Notes: generated by a model not told the origin, from the sequence alone. A DNA stretch of 64,000 nucleotides from Pedobacter sp. KBS0701 (GCF_005938645.2 NZ_CP042171.1:6138001-6202000); one strand, 5' to 3'; shown: positions 36,421 through 46,054, numbered from the stretch's first letter. Numbers and translations: made by a program.

Positions 36421-37437
36421 ATGAAATCAATATTTTTCAAAACCTTGGCCCTTTGCTTTATAGCACTATCGCTTTGGTCGTGTAAAAAAGACGAAACCCA
36501 AACGGTTTCAACTATTGGGGCAGCAGGCACACTAACTGCTTCTACTACTAACTTAAGTTTAGTGCAGGCAAACGGTGCGCAGGCCGCATTAACATTAAGC
36601 TATCCACTGGCTACTTCATCAGGTTATGTGGTGCCGGTTAACTCCACCCTACAGTTCGCTTTAAAAGGTACCAATTTTGCTACTCCAAAAGAAGTAGTGG
36701 TTAACACAAAAACCTATGCCCCAACCGTAACCGAAATCAACAACATGATTTTGGCTTTAGGTGGCAAAGTTGGCGTTGCTGCCCAGGTAGAAGTGAGGTT
36801 GAAATCGGGCGCAGCCGTAAACGATTTAACTTACTCAAACGTGATCACTTTAACCGCTACACCTTATTTAGCTTCAGCATGGATTTATGCTCCGGGAGCT
36901 TATCAGGGCTGGGATCCTACCACTGCTGACAGTTTAATTTCGTTATCAAGCAATGGTATATACACCGGAATGATTGCTTATACTGCCGGAAACCTGGAGT
37001 TTAAAATTACACCTGCCAAAAAATGGGATGTTGCCTATGGCGACGCAGGTGCGGGTAAAATCAGCAGTAGCGCAGGCGATAACCTAAAATCACCAGATGC
37101 TGTAGTGAAACAGGTTACAGTTGATTTAAATGCTAAAACCATAGTTTTTTCAACACCGAACGAATGGTCGATTATTGGAGACGCAACTTTGGGCGGGTGG
37201 AACAATGATACGGATATGAAAGTGGTAAATGATGGAAAATCAAATAATTACTCCATTAAAACAACCTTAACCACTGGTGCATTGAAATTCAGGTTCAAAC
37301 ACGATTGGACCGTTAATCTTGGTGGTAGCATAACTGCTTTAACCAATGGAGGCGATAACATTGCCGTAACCGCTCCCGGAACTTATACCATCACTTTAGA
37401 TGTAGCTGCAAAAAAAGCTACAATGGTTAAAAACTAA
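36421..37437 (+). CDS. susE: SusE/SusF-family surface starch-binding lipoprotein
   Basis: 338 residues, lipobox SLWSC (Cys 21). An N-terminal SusE domain (~25-150) contains the LSLVQANGAQAALTLSYPLA pattern. Two starch-binding-like modules follow: AWIYAPGAYQGWDPTTADSL with LEFKITPAKKWDVAYG (about 155-245), and WSIIGDATLGGWNNDTDM with LKFRFKHDWTVNLGG (about 245-338). The Trp residues in the GW positions are the usual sugar-stacking residues of these modules. It ends the receptor part of PUL 2, before a strong terminator. Confidence 0.85.
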   Translation: MKSIFFKTLALCFIALSLWSCKKDETQTVSTIGAAGTLTASTTNLSLVQANGAQAALTLSYPLATSSGYVVPVNSTLQFALKGTNFATPKEVVVNTKTYAPTVTEINNMILALGGKVGVAAQVEVRLKSGAAVNDLTYSNVITLTATPYLASAWIYAPGAYQGWDPTTADSLISLSSNGIYTGMIAYTAGNLEFKITPAKKWDVAYGDAGAGKISSSAGDNLKSPDAVVKQVTVDLNAKTIVFSTPNEWSIIGDATLGGWNNDTDMKVVNDGKSNNYSIKTTLTTGALKFRFKHDWTVNLGGSITALTNGGDNIAVTAPGTYTITLDVAAKKATMVKN

Positions 37438-37449
37438 TTCTTATTACCT

Positions 37450-37481
37450 GCCCTGCAGTTAAGTACTGCAGGGCTTTTTTT
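37450..37481 (+). terminator. Rho-independent terminator after susE
   Basis: GCCCTGCAGT, loop TAAGT, ACTGCAGGGC: 10 perfect pairs, followed by seven T. It would separate susCDE from the downstream enzyme genes or attenuate their expression. Confidence 0.9.
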
Positions 37482-37500
37482 AAATCTTTAAAGTTTTAGC

Positions 37501-39417
37501 ATGAACAGATCTCATACCCATCCAAATTATCCGTTCCCAATTCATAATCATACTAATACTTCCTTTTTAAAAAGGGTAACAACCATTTTGACCCTTCTGG
37601 TTGTCTTGCTAACAAACAATCTCTTTGCCCAAAAGCTGGAACGGGTAGAACCGATGTTCTGGTTTACAGACATGCACAATCCAAAATTGCAATTGCTGGT
37701 TCATGGCGAAAACATTGCTTCAAGCTCGGTTTCCTTAACTTATCCGGGAGTAAAACTCGTAAAGGTTAACAAAGTTGAAAACCCGAACTATATATTTCTT
37801 GATTTAATAATTGCTCCCGCGGCCAAAGCCGGAAAATTCCCGATTAACTTTGCCGTTAACGGAAAAAAGATATTTACTTACACCTACGAATTAAAAAACC
37901 GTGATAAAAGCGCGGGCAGGATTCAGGGTGTAACCAACAAAGATTTTATTTACCTGCTCATGCCTGACCGTTTTTCGAACGGCGATAAAAGCAACGATGT
38001 GGTGCAGGGCTTAACCGAAACCGCATTAAACCGCGACAGCATGTACTACCGCCATGGCGGCGATATCCAGGGCGTAATCAATCACCTCGATTACCTGAAA
38101 AATTTAGGAATTACGACCGTTTGGATGACGCCAGAGGTAGAAAATGACATGCCACATGCTTCATATCATGGCTATGCGGTAACCGATCACTACAAAATAG
38201 ATCCACGTTATGGTACTAACGCACTTTACAAGAAATACGTAGAAGTTGCGCATGCCAAAGGACTAAAAGTAATAAAAGATATTGTGCACAACCACATTGG
38301 TACCCAACATTGGTTTTATAAAGATTTACCAATGAAAAGCTGGTTAAACCAATGGCCAAAATATACACAGACCAGTTACCGCGATCAAACGGTAATGGAT
38401 ATCCATGCATCAGCAGCCGACCGCAAGCAGATGTTGGATGGCTGGTTTGTACCTTCAATGCCCGATTTAAACCAACGTAACCCTTTCGTACAAAATTACC
38501 TGACCCAAAACCACATCTGGTGGATAGAATATGCTGGTATTGATGGTTTACGTTTGGATACTTATGGATACAATGATCCGGCTTACATGGCCGATTGGGC
38601 TGTAAAAGTGCAGGCAGAATTTCCACACTTATCTGTTTTTGGTGAAACATTGGTAACCGCGGTGGCTAACCAGGCTTTCTTTACTGGTGGCAATACCGTG
38701 AACCGCGGTTTCGATACCCATTTACAGGGCATTACTGATGCTACTTTAAAAGATGCGATTTATGAAGGAATAAACGGCAAAAATGGTTGGGTAGATGGCA
38801 TTAACCGTTTGTATGCAACCCTGGCGCATGATTTTCTCTACAAAAATCCAAATACCAACTGTATTTTTCTGGACAACCACGATATGAGCCGTTTTTACTC
38901 AATGGTGGGCGAAGATTTCGATAAATACAAAATGGGAATGAGTATCTTGTTAACCATGCGCGGCATTCCGCAAATGTATTACGGAACCGAAATTTTAATG
39001 AAAAATTTCTCCAATCCAGATGGATTAATCCGTTCTGATTTTCCTGGGGGATGGGAAGGCGATAAAAAAGATAAATTCATAGCCGATGGCCGTACAAACA
39101 AAGAAAACGAGGCTTTCAACTTTGTAAAAACCTTAGCTAATTTCCGCAAAAACAGTCCGGCATTGCAAACAGGTAAATTGATGCAGTTTGTGCCACAGGA
39201 TGATATTTATGTTTATTTCCGTTACAATGCAGAACCAAAAGGCACTGTAATGGTTATTGTAAACAATACAGAGAAAGAAAAGCCATTAAATACAGATCGC
39301 TTTGCAGAAAGAACAACAGGAATTACTTCCGCGAAAAATGTAATTACAGGCGAAAACATCGAATTTAAAAACATTAAAGTACCCGCTAAAACAACGTTGG
39401 TATTGGAATTAAGATAG
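37501..39417 (+). CDS. GH13 alpha-amylase/neopullulanase-like enzyme (SusA-like)
   Basis: 638 residues with a signal-like hydrophobic stretch (ILTLLVVLLTNNLFAQ), so periplasmic. A cyclomaltodextrinase N-terminal domain (EPMFWFTDMHNPKLQLLVHG, about 50-135) is followed by a GH13 barrel. The conserved regions are DIVHNH (~260), GLRLDTYGY (nucleophile Asp 353), FGETLV (acid/base Glu 382) and LDNHDMSR (Asp 461). A C-terminal beta domain ends in KVPAKTTLVLELR. It hydrolyses alpha-1,4 linkages of imported malto-oligosaccharides or cyclodextrin-like substrates. Starts 20 bases after the terminator. Confidence 0.92.
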   Translation: MNRSHTHPNYPFPIHNHTNTSFLKRVTTILTLLVVLLTNNLFAQKLERVEPMFWFTDMHNPKLQLLVHGENIASSSVSLTYPGVKLVKVNKVENPNYIFLDLIIAPAAKAGKFPINFAVNGKKIFTYTYELKNRDKSAGRIQGVTNKDFIYLLMPDRFSNGDKSNDVVQGLTETALNRDSMYYRHGGDIQGVINHLDYLKNLGITTVWMTPEVENDMPHASYHGYAVTDHYKIDPRYGTNALYKKYVEVAHAKGLKVIKDIVHNHIGTQHWFYKDLPMKSWLNQWPKYTQTSYRDQTVMDIHASAADRKQMLDGWFVPSMPDLNQRNPFVQNYLTQNHIWWIEYAGIDGLRLDTYGYNDPAYMADWAVKVQAEFPHLSVFGETLVTAVANQAFFTGGNTVNRGFDTHLQGITDATLKDAIYEGINGKNGWVDGINRLYATLAHDFLYKNPNTNCIFLDNHDMSRFYSMVGEDFDKYKMGMSILLTMRGIPQMYYGTEILMKNFSNPDGLIRSDFPGGWEGDKKDKFIADGRTNKENEAFNFVKTLANFRKNSPALQTGKLMQFVPQDDIYVYFRYNAEPKGTVMVIVNNTEKEKPLNTDRFAERTTGITSAKNVITGENIEFKNIKVPAKTTLVLELR

Positions 39418-39506
39418 CGAAAAGTACAAGATTGAGGTTTTTAAGACGTAGAACTTACATCTTGATACTCAATACTCATTACTTGATACTAAAAAATATA
39501 ACAAAG

Positions 39507-40205
39507 ATGCAAGATAACATCCACTCAGAACCTTCCTCCTTACACCTTACACCTTCTGCCTCAATAAAGGCTTGTCTTTTCGACCTTGATGGTGTGCTGG
39601 TAGATACTGCGGTTTACCATTATAAAGCATGGAAACGTTTGGCTAATACCATGGGTTTTGATTTTACTGAAGAGCAGAACGAGCAGTTGAAAGGTGTTAG
39701 CCGGGTAGAAAGTTTGAACAAGATTTTGGCCTGGGGCGGCGTAGAGAAAACTGATGATGAGAAAGAAGAACTGGCCACTTTGAAAAACAGTTGGTATGTA
39801 GATATGATTACAAAAATGACGCCTGCTGAAGTTTTGCCCGGAACGGTTGATTTTTTAACCGAAATACACAAAGCAGGTTATAAACTGGCATTGGGCTCAG
39901 CAAGCAAAAACTCAGGAATCATTTTAGAAAAAACAAATCTGGCCCATTTCTTCGATGAAATAGTTGATGGAAACATGGTAACCAAATCAAAACCAGACCC
40001 CGAGGTATTTTTAAAAGGTGCCGAACTTTTAGGTTTTAAACCTGATGAATGTGTGGTTTTTGAAGATGCCGTTGCAGGCGTAGAAGCAGCAAAAAGAGGC
40101 GGAATGAAAGCCATCGGTATCGGCGAAAAAAGCGTGCTTAGCCAGGCAGATCTGGTAGTAAGCGGATTAGATAAATTAACAGTTAAAGACCTAGAAGAAT
40201 TGTAA
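39507..40205 (+). CDS. pgmB: Beta-phosphoglucomutase (HAD superfamily)
   Basis: 232 residues. HAD motif I CLFDLDGVLVDTAVYHYKAW gives the phospho-Asp 26 and acid/base Asp 28. Motif II is LALGSASKN, and motifs III and IV are KSKPDPEVF and VVFEDAVAGVEAAK. It converts beta-glucose 1-phosphate to glucose 6-phosphate, which is the product route for the GH65 phosphorylase encoded next. The ATG at 39507 gives a ~20-residue extension before the fold begins, slightly long for this family; no later Met is available. Confidence 0.92.
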   Translation: MQDNIHSEPSSLHLTPSASIKACLFDLDGVLVDTAVYHYKAWKRLANTMGFDFTEEQNEQLKGVSRVESLNKILAWGGVEKTDDEKEELATLKNSWYVDMITKMTPAEVLPGTVDFLTEIHKAGYKLALGSASKNSGIILEKTNLAHFFDEIVDGNMVTKSKPDPEVFLKGAELLGFKPDECVVFEDAVAGVEAAKRGGMKAIGIGEKSVLSQADLVVSGLDKLTVKDLEEL

Positions 40206-40207
40206 AG

Positions 40208-40302
40208 GAGTAGCAAGTATTAAGTAGTAAGTATCAAGTAGTAAATTTATCTTGATACCCGATTCTAATTACTTGATACTAGTTACTCGCTACTTGATAC
40301 TA
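40208..40302. repeat. TTGATACT-type intergenic repeats between pgmB and GH65 gene
   Basis: The motif ACTTGATACT occurs repeatedly in direct and inverted form (AGTATCAAGT near 40229, TTGATAC near 40252, ACTTGATACT near 40271, CTACTTGATACTA near 40290). Two more copies stand upstream of pgmB at about 39461 and 39481. The inverted copies could form hairpins. Typical of dispersed intergenic sequence, function unknown. Confidence 0.6.
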
Positions 40303-40305
40303 AAT

Positions 40306-42624
40306 ATGAAAAACTACATTAAAGCAGATGAGTGGAATATTATCGAAGAAGGCTTTGATCCACATTTAAATAAAATTTCGGAAAGTATTTTCAGCCTGGG
40401 CAATGGTCGCATGGGGCAGCGAGCCAATTTTGAAGAAACCTATACCGGAGAAACTCTGCCGGGCAATTATGTTGCAGGTGTTTATTATCCCGATAAAACC
40501 CGTGTGGGATGGTGGAAAAACGGTTATCCGGAATATTTTGCAAAAGTGTTAAATGCAGCAAACTGGGTAGGTATCGAAGTGAAAATCGATGATGAAATCC
40601 TGGATCTGGCAACAGCTGAAGTGAGCGATTTTAAACGTGTGCTGAACATGCATGCCGGATATCTGGAGCGTAGTTTCACCGCGAAATTAAAAAGTGGTAA
40701 AACCCTAAAAGTTAAATCGACACGTTTTTGCAGCATAGCTGATGATGAAGTTGGCGCTATCCGTTACAATATTACGCCGCTGGATTTTGATGGAAAATTA
40801 ACTTTAACACCTTTTATTGATGGTGATGTAAAAAATCAGGACAGTAACTACGATGAAAAATTCTGGGATATGGTTGCTGATGAAATTTCAGGAACGGAAG
40901 CCTACATCAAATTAAGGACAAAGAAAACTGAATTTGAGGTTTGCACCGGAAGCAACATCGAACTGTATAAAAATACAGAGAAATTAGACATTAACCCAGA
41001 AGCTGTCCGCAAAGAGAAATTCGTCGGACAAACTTTTTCTGTTGATGTAAAAGCAAACGATGAAATTACTCTGGTTAAAATTGCGGCGAATTTATCTTCA
41101 GAAAATTACCCTAAAGAATCACTTTTAAAAGAAACCAAATCAGTAATTGCCAAAGCATCTGCTAAGGGGTTTGATACTTTATTAAAAGAACAAGGCGAAG
41201 CCTGGGCAGGCAAGTGGGAAGAAAGCGATATCATTATCAAAGGCGACGTTTCAGCTCAACAGGCTATTCGTTTTAATATTTTTCAACTTTTTCAAACCTA
41301 TACCGGTAAAGATGACCGATTGAACATTGGTCCGAAAGGTTTTACCGGAGAGAAATATGGTGGCTCAACTTATTGGGATACCGAAGCTTATTGTGTGCCT
41401 TTTTACCTGGCAACTGCTCCACAGGAAGTAAGTAAAAACCTGTTGGTATATCGCTATAAACAATTAGGTAAAGCCATAGAAAATGCGGAGAAATTAGGTT
41501 TTAAAAATGGTGCGGTATTGTATCCAATGGTAACGATGAATGGTGAAGAATGCCATAATGAGTGGGAAATTACTTTCGAGGAAATCCACCGTAATGGTGC
41601 CATTGCCTTTGCCATTTTTAATTACATCCGTTATACTGGCGATGAAAGCTACCTTTCTGATTTTGGTTTAGAAGTATTGATTGGTATTGCCCGTTTCTGG
41701 AAACAACGCGTTAACTGGAGCAACAATAAACAGCAATATGTAATGCTTGGCGTAACCGGGCCAAATGAGTACGAAAACAACGTCAATAACAACTGGTACA
41801 CCAATGTTCTGGCCACATGGTGTATGAAATATGCCACCGAAGCTGCCGAAATTGTAAAAACACAGCAGCCGGAAAAATATAACAGCTTGTTAAAAAGTTT
41901 AAACTTCGATCAAAAAGAATTTACCGATTGGGCTGATATTATCGACCAGATGTATTATCCGCAGGATGAAAAACTGGGTATTTTCTTACAGCAGGATGGT
42001 TATTTAGATAAGGAACAAACTTTGGTTAAAGATCTGCCAGCGAGCGAAAGGCCGATTAACCAAAAATGGAGCTGGGACAGGATTTTACGTTCGTGTTTTA
42101 TTAAACAGGCTGATGTTTTACAAGGCTTATATTTCTTTGAAGAAGATTATGATCTGGATACATTAAAACGCAACTTCGATTTTTATGAGCCGCGTACGGT
42201 ACACGAAAGTTCGTTGTCGCCTTGCGTTCACAGTATTTTGGCAGCCAAATTAAACGACGAAACCCGCGCCTACGAATTCTACTTACGTACTGCACGTTTA
42301 GACCTTGATGATTATAATAACGATACTGAGGATGGTTTACACATCACCTCGATGGCAGGAACCTGGATGAGTGTGGTAGAAGGTTTTGCAGGCATGCGTG
42401 TGCGCGACGGTAAATTGCATTTTAATCCTTTCTTGCCAGGCAAGTGGAAGTCATTTTCGTTTACCATTGGCTTCAGAGGAGCTACCTTAAAAATTAATAT
42501 CACCGAGAGCGGCATCAGCATTAAAAACCACGCAGCTATTGATTTGGAAATCGGTATCAGAAACCAGCTTTATAAATTGGCCGGAAATACTGAAATTGAA
42601 GTAAATAATACAGAGTTGGTATGA
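40306..42624 (+). CDS. GH65 maltose phosphorylase (kojibiose-phosphorylase family)
   Basis: 772 residues, no signal peptide, cytoplasmic. N-terminal beta-sandwich (NIIEEGFDP, SIFSLGNGRMGQRANFEE), then an alpha/alpha toroid with GGSTYWDTEAYCVPFYL, MNGEECHNEWEITFEEIHRN and GPNEYENNVNNNWYTN. In the last motif Glu 488 occupies the general-acid position of family members. It phosphorolyses maltose to beta-glucose 1-phosphate plus glucose. Pairing with pgmB fits this exactly. Related activities (trehalose, kojibiose) are possible, but the GH13-rich context favours maltose. Confidence 0.9.
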   Translation: MKNYIKADEWNIIEEGFDPHLNKISESIFSLGNGRMGQRANFEETYTGETLPGNYVAGVYYPDKTRVGWWKNGYPEYFAKVLNAANWVGIEVKIDDEILDLATAEVSDFKRVLNMHAGYLERSFTAKLKSGKTLKVKSTRFCSIADDEVGAIRYNITPLDFDGKLTLTPFIDGDVKNQDSNYDEKFWDMVADEISGTEAYIKLRTKKTEFEVCTGSNIELYKNTEKLDINPEAVRKEKFVGQTFSVDVKANDEITLVKIAANLSSENYPKESLLKETKSVIAKASAKGFDTLLKEQGEAWAGKWEESDIIIKGDVSAQQAIRFNIFQLFQTYTGKDDRLNIGPKGFTGEKYGGSTYWDTEAYCVPFYLATAPQEVSKNLLVYRYKQLGKAIENAEKLGFKNGAVLYPMVTMNGEECHNEWEITFEEIHRNGAIAFAIFNYIRYTGDESYLSDFGLEVLIGIARFWKQRVNWSNNKQQYVMLGVTGPNEYENNVNNNWYTNVLATWCMKYATEAAEIVKTQQPEKYNSLLKSLNFDQKEFTDWADIIDQMYYPQDEKLGIFLQQDGYLDKEQTLVKDLPASERPINQKWSWDRILRSCFIKQADVLQGLYFFEEDYDLDTLKRNFDFYEPRTVHESSLSPCVHSILAAKLNDETRAYEFYLRTARLDLDDYNNDTEDGLHITSMAGTWMSVVEGFAGMRVRDGKLHFNPFLPGKWKSFSFTIGFRGATLKINITESGISIKNHAAIDLEIGIRNQLYKLAGNTEIEVNNTELV

Positions 42625-44486
42625 GAAAGGTAAAGGGTGTAAAGGTTGAGGGTAGAGGGTTAAAATCTAAAACTTTATCTGATGGAAGATGTTATTCTGC
42701 TCAAAGCTTATCCGTATTTGGAAGTAATAAAGAGTGGCTATTTACACTTTTTTTTACCTTTATAATACTCTCTATACCATCTTTTGCACAAAAAAAGCGT
42801 ACAAAAATGAACGATAAACAGATCGTTATATATCAGTTACTGCCCCGTTTGTTCGGGAATAAAAATACTACTAATACACCTTACGGAACCATCGAACAAA
42901 ATGGTTCTGGCAAGTTTAACGATATTACCGATAAAGCTTTAGATGGTATAAAAGAACTCCATGTAAATTACGTTTGGTATACAGGAGCCATTGCACACGC
43001 CAGCCTAACCGATTATTCTGCTTACGGAATTAAGGTTGATGATGCTGATGTGGTAAAAGGCAGGGCAGGTTCGCCTTATGCCATCCGCGATTATTATGAT
43101 GTGGATCCTGATTTAGCTGTTGATGTTAAAAACAGGATGGATGAATTTGAGGCTTTGATTAAAAGAACACATGCCAAAAACTTAAAAATTTTGATCGATT
43201 TTGTACCCAATCATGTCGCCAGGAGTTACCATTCTTATTCAAAACCGGATGGCGTAGTTGATTTTGGGGCAGAGGATGAGGTAACCAAAGCATTTAGCCC
43301 TAAAAACGATTTTTATTATATACCTGGTCAGGCTTTGGTGGTTCCTGCAAATGGGCAAAAAACACCACTTTCGGCACTTCAGGATGCTAAGTTTAAAGAG
43401 AATCCAGCAAAAGCAACTGGGAACAATGTGTTTTCTGCTCAGCCTAAATACGATGATTGGTACGAAACCATCAAGTTAAATTATGGAGTAGATTATCAAA
43501 ATGGGGAGAAAAAATATTTCGATCCCATTCCACCGGTTTGGCTAAAAATGCGTGATATTTTAACCTTTTGGACCAATAAAGGGATTGATGGTTTCAGATG
43601 TGATATGGCCGAAATGGTTCCTATTGCATTTTGGAACTGGGTCATTCCTCAGGTTAAAAAAGTGAATCCTGATTTAATTTTTATCGGAGAAGCCTATATT
43701 CCACAAGTGTACAAACAATATTTAGACGAAGGTAAATTCGATTACCTGTACGATAAGGTAGGTTTATATGATGGTTTAAAAAGATTGGTCAGGAATGAAC
43801 CAAACGCAGATGTAAAAGATATTAGTTTCGTTTGGCAGAAAGAGAGTGCTGGTTTTGGCCAACGCATGTTACGCTTTTTGGAAAACCATGATGAAGAACG
43901 CATCGCATCTGCAGGATTTGCAGGCAAGGCCGAACTGGCTCTACCTGCAATGGTAGTTACGGCAACTTTAGGTGGTGGTCCGGTGATGCTTTATTTTGGT
44001 CAGGAAGTTGGCGAACCGGGAAAAGGGCAAGAGGGTTTTGGTGAGGACGATAATAGGACCACCATTTTCGATTATTGGGGCGTTCCGAATCACCAGAAAT
44101 GGATGAACGGCGGCTTATTTGATGGCCATAAATTAAATGCTGCCCAGCAAAATCTAAGGGCTTATTATAAGCAATTATTAAAAGTAACCACAACAAGTGA
44201 TGCTGTAATTAATGGCAGAATTTATGAAGTGCCTGCTACCGGCAATATGAATAAGCGCATGTACGCTTTTATCCGTTATTCAGGTAAACAACGTCTATTG
44301 ATCGTGGCCAATTTTAATCGAACAGAAGCTTTAACTGCCAACATTCAAATCCCAGAGGAGATTTTAAAGGTTAAAAGTTCATCGCCCGTTACCGAGCTGT
44401 TAACAGGTAAAAAATTAAATATTCCCGCAGGAACAAGCATTCCAGTAACCCTGGCACCGGTTAGTGCACAGGTGATAGAATTTTAA
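42621..44486 (+). CDS. GH13 alpha-amylase family enzyme (PUL 2, second)
   Basis: 621 residues. The ATG overlaps the stop of the GH65 gene (ATGA). GH13 regions: LIDFVPNHVA, GFRCDMAEMV (nucleophile Asp 328), FIGEAYIP (acid/base Glu 357) and LENHDEER (Asp 424). A C-terminal beta domain follows. The N-terminus is odd: residues 1-36 (RKVKGVKVEGRG and onward) look like translated intergenic sequence. Only after them comes a signal-like LFTLFFTFIILSIPSFAQ, with no start codon close to it. An internal Met at 42807 (MNDKQIVIYQ) would give a cytoplasmic enzyme. Likely periplasmic alpha-amylase; exact linkage preference unknown. Confidence 0.88.
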   Translation: MRKVKGVKVEGRGLKSKTLSDGRCYSAQSLSVFGSNKEWLFTLFFTFIILSIPSFAQKKRTKMNDKQIVIYQLLPRLFGNKNTTNTPYGTIEQNGSGKFNDITDKALDGIKELHVNYVWYTGAIAHASLTDYSAYGIKVDDADVVKGRAGSPYAIRDYYDVDPDLAVDVKNRMDEFEALIKRTHAKNLKILIDFVPNHVARSYHSYSKPDGVVDFGAEDEVTKAFSPKNDFYYIPGQALVVPANGQKTPLSALQDAKFKENPAKATGNNVFSAQPKYDDWYETIKLNYGVDYQNGEKKYFDPIPPVWLKMRDILTFWTNKGIDGFRCDMAEMVPIAFWNWVIPQVKKVNPDLIFIGEAYIPQVYKQYLDEGKFDYLYDKVGLYDGLKRLVRNEPNADVKDISFVWQKESAGFGQRMLRFLENHDEERIASAGFAGKAELALPAMVVTATLGGGPVMLYFGQEVGEPGKGQEGFGEDDNRTTIFDYWGVPNHQKWMNGGLFDGHKLNAAQQNLRAYYKQLLKVTTTSDAVINGRIYEVPATGNMNKRMYAFIRYSGKQRLLIVANFNRTEALTANIQIPEEILKVKSSSPVTELLTGKKLNIPAGTSIPVTLAPVSAQVIEF

Positions 44487-44497
44487 GAACAATGAAT

Positions 44498-44592
44498 TAA
44501 CCGCAAAGAACGCTAAGTGTGGCGCAAAGGAAGCAGAGGTCGTATTTTAATTTCCACTTTAAGTCTCTTTGCCTCTGTGCCCTTTGCGGTTA
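44498..44592. repeat. Inverted intergenic repeat between GH13 and MFS genes
   Basis: TAACCGCAAAG at 44498-44508 is the exact complement of CTTTGCGGTTA at 44582-44592, and the inner arms (GGCGCAAAGGAAGCAGAGG / CCTCTGTGCC) partly pair. It occupies nearly the whole 124-base gap before the transporter gene. It could fold in the transcript. Confidence 0.55.
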
Positions 44593-44610
44593 CAAACTAA
44601 ACCAGATATA

Positions 44611-45987
44611 ATGACGTTAAAAACAATATTCGAGAACCCCAAATTAACACTCGCACAGATCATCAACATGAGCGTTGGTTTTTTCGGGATCCAGTTCGGT
44701 TGGGATTTACAAAGGGCCAACATGGGGCGTATTTACGAAAACCTGGGCGCCAATCCCGATCAGGTTCCATTATTGTTTTTGGCAGCACCTTTAACCGGAT
44801 TGCTCGTTCAGCCTGTTATTGGTTACCTGAGCGACCGTACCTGGCATCCAAAATGGGGGAGAAGAAGACCTTATTTTATGCTTGGAGCTATTGTAAGTAG
44901 TATTGCCTTAATCTTTATGCCACATAGCAGTGTATTGTGGATGGCAGCCGGACTGCTTTGGATTCTGGATGTTTTTGGAAACATTGCCATGGAACCTTTC
45001 CGCGCTTTTGTTACTGATAAATTGCCTGATAGCCAGGTGAACCGTGGTTTTATTATGCAGAGTATGATGATTGGTTTGGGTGGGAGTGTTGCATCAGCCT
45101 TGCCCTGGATCATGAACAATGTTTTCCATTTAACTAATACGGCAGCGCAAGGTAATATCCCCGAAAATGTAAAATTTTCTTTTTATATCGGTGCATTTTT
45201 CTTTTTCGCTGCAGTATTATGGACGGTGCTTACCACTAAAGAATACCCGCCTCAGGATGTAGATTTCAAAGAAAAAGTAAAAGAAAGCAATAAAGGTTTT
45301 GGTGGTGGTGCAAGAGAGATTTTTCATGCCTTGAGGAATATGCCAAAAAGGATGCAGATTGTTTCCCTGGTTCAGTTTTTTACCTGGCCAGGTTTATTTT
45401 TAATGTGGTTTTATTACACTACAGCCGTTGCTGTTAATGTTTTTGGCGGTAAAGATGCTGCTGATCCGGTTTATGCACATGGTGCAGATTTTGGCAGTTT
45501 AACACTTGCTTATTACAGTGTAATTACTTTTCTGTTTGCCCTGGTACTACCAAAAATTGCCGATACATTGGGCCGCAAAACCACCCATGCCCTTTGTTTA
45601 ATCTGCGGAGCAATCGGTTTGATCAGTGTGGCCTGGGTGCACGATAAAAATATGCTGTATTTATGCATGACAGGCGTGGGTATTGCCTGGGCCAGTATCC
45701 TTTCTATGCCTTATGCTATGTTAAGCGGATCGCTGCCTAAAGATAAAATCGGGATTTACATGGGGATTTTCAACTTCTTTATTGTATTGCCAGAAATTAT
45801 TGCTTCGCTTGGTTTTGGGTGGCTTATGCGTAATGTGCTCAATAACGACAGGCTTTTGGCGGTACAATTAGGCGGTGGATTGATGATTTTAGCGGCAATA
45901 ATCTGTTATTTATTTATCCGTGAACCAAAGAAAGCAGATGAAGTTTTAACTTCAAAACTGGAAGTAGAAGAAAATAGATCGGTCTAA
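44611..45987 (+). CDS. MFS maltose/oligosaccharide transporter (SLC45-like)
   Basis: 458 residues, inner-membrane, about 12 hydrophobic segments. The signature MSVGFFGIQFGWDLQRANMG and the first loop GYLSDRTWHPKWGRRRPYF (an MFS motif A variant) resemble the glycoside-pentoside-hexuronide / sucrose-type transporters placed in starch loci of Bacteroidota. It should carry maltose or short malto-oligosaccharides into the cytoplasm for the GH65 phosphorylase. A start at 44611 was chosen because the upstream in-frame ATG lies within the intergenic repeat. Confidence 0.9.
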   Translation: MTLKTIFENPKLTLAQIINMSVGFFGIQFGWDLQRANMGRIYENLGANPDQVPLLFLAAPLTGLLVQPVIGYLSDRTWHPKWGRRRPYFMLGAIVSSIALIFMPHSSVLWMAAGLLWILDVFGNIAMEPFRAFVTDKLPDSQVNRGFIMQSMMIGLGGSVASALPWIMNNVFHLTNTAAQGNIPENVKFSFYIGAFFFFAAVLWTVLTTKEYPPQDVDFKEKVKESNKGFGGGAREIFHALRNMPKRMQIVSLVQFFTWPGLFLMWFYYTTAVAVNVFGGKDAADPVYAHGADFGSLTLAYYSVITFLFALVLPKIADTLGRKTTHALCLICGAIGLISVAWVHDKNMLYLCMTGVGIAWASILSMPYAMLSGSLPKDKIGIYMGIFNFFIVLPEIIASLGFGWLMRNVLNNDRLLAVQLGGGLMILAAIICYLFIREPKKADEVLTSKLEVEENRSV

Positions 45988-46000
45988 AACACTACTCCAT

Positions 46001-46054
46001 GGTCTGTGTCCTCACAGACCATTATTCATATTTCGGCCTGTGGGGACGCAGACC
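46001..46054. repeat. Paired hairpin element GGTCTGTG...CACAGACC
   Basis: GGTCTGTG-TCCT-CACAGACC (46001-46020) is a perfect 8-bp hairpin. It is followed by CGGCCTGTGGGGACGCAGACCG (46034 onward), another copy in inverted form. The design resembles the first hairpin of the 333-bp units (GGTCGGTG-TCT-CACCGACC), including a following GACCGAGGTAC. It may be a further member of one dispersed family. Confidence 0.5.

Noticed and set aside
38216-38650. 144-codon minus-strand frame inside the first GH13 gene
   Set aside because: Opposite conserved catalytic regions of a clear GH13 enzyme.
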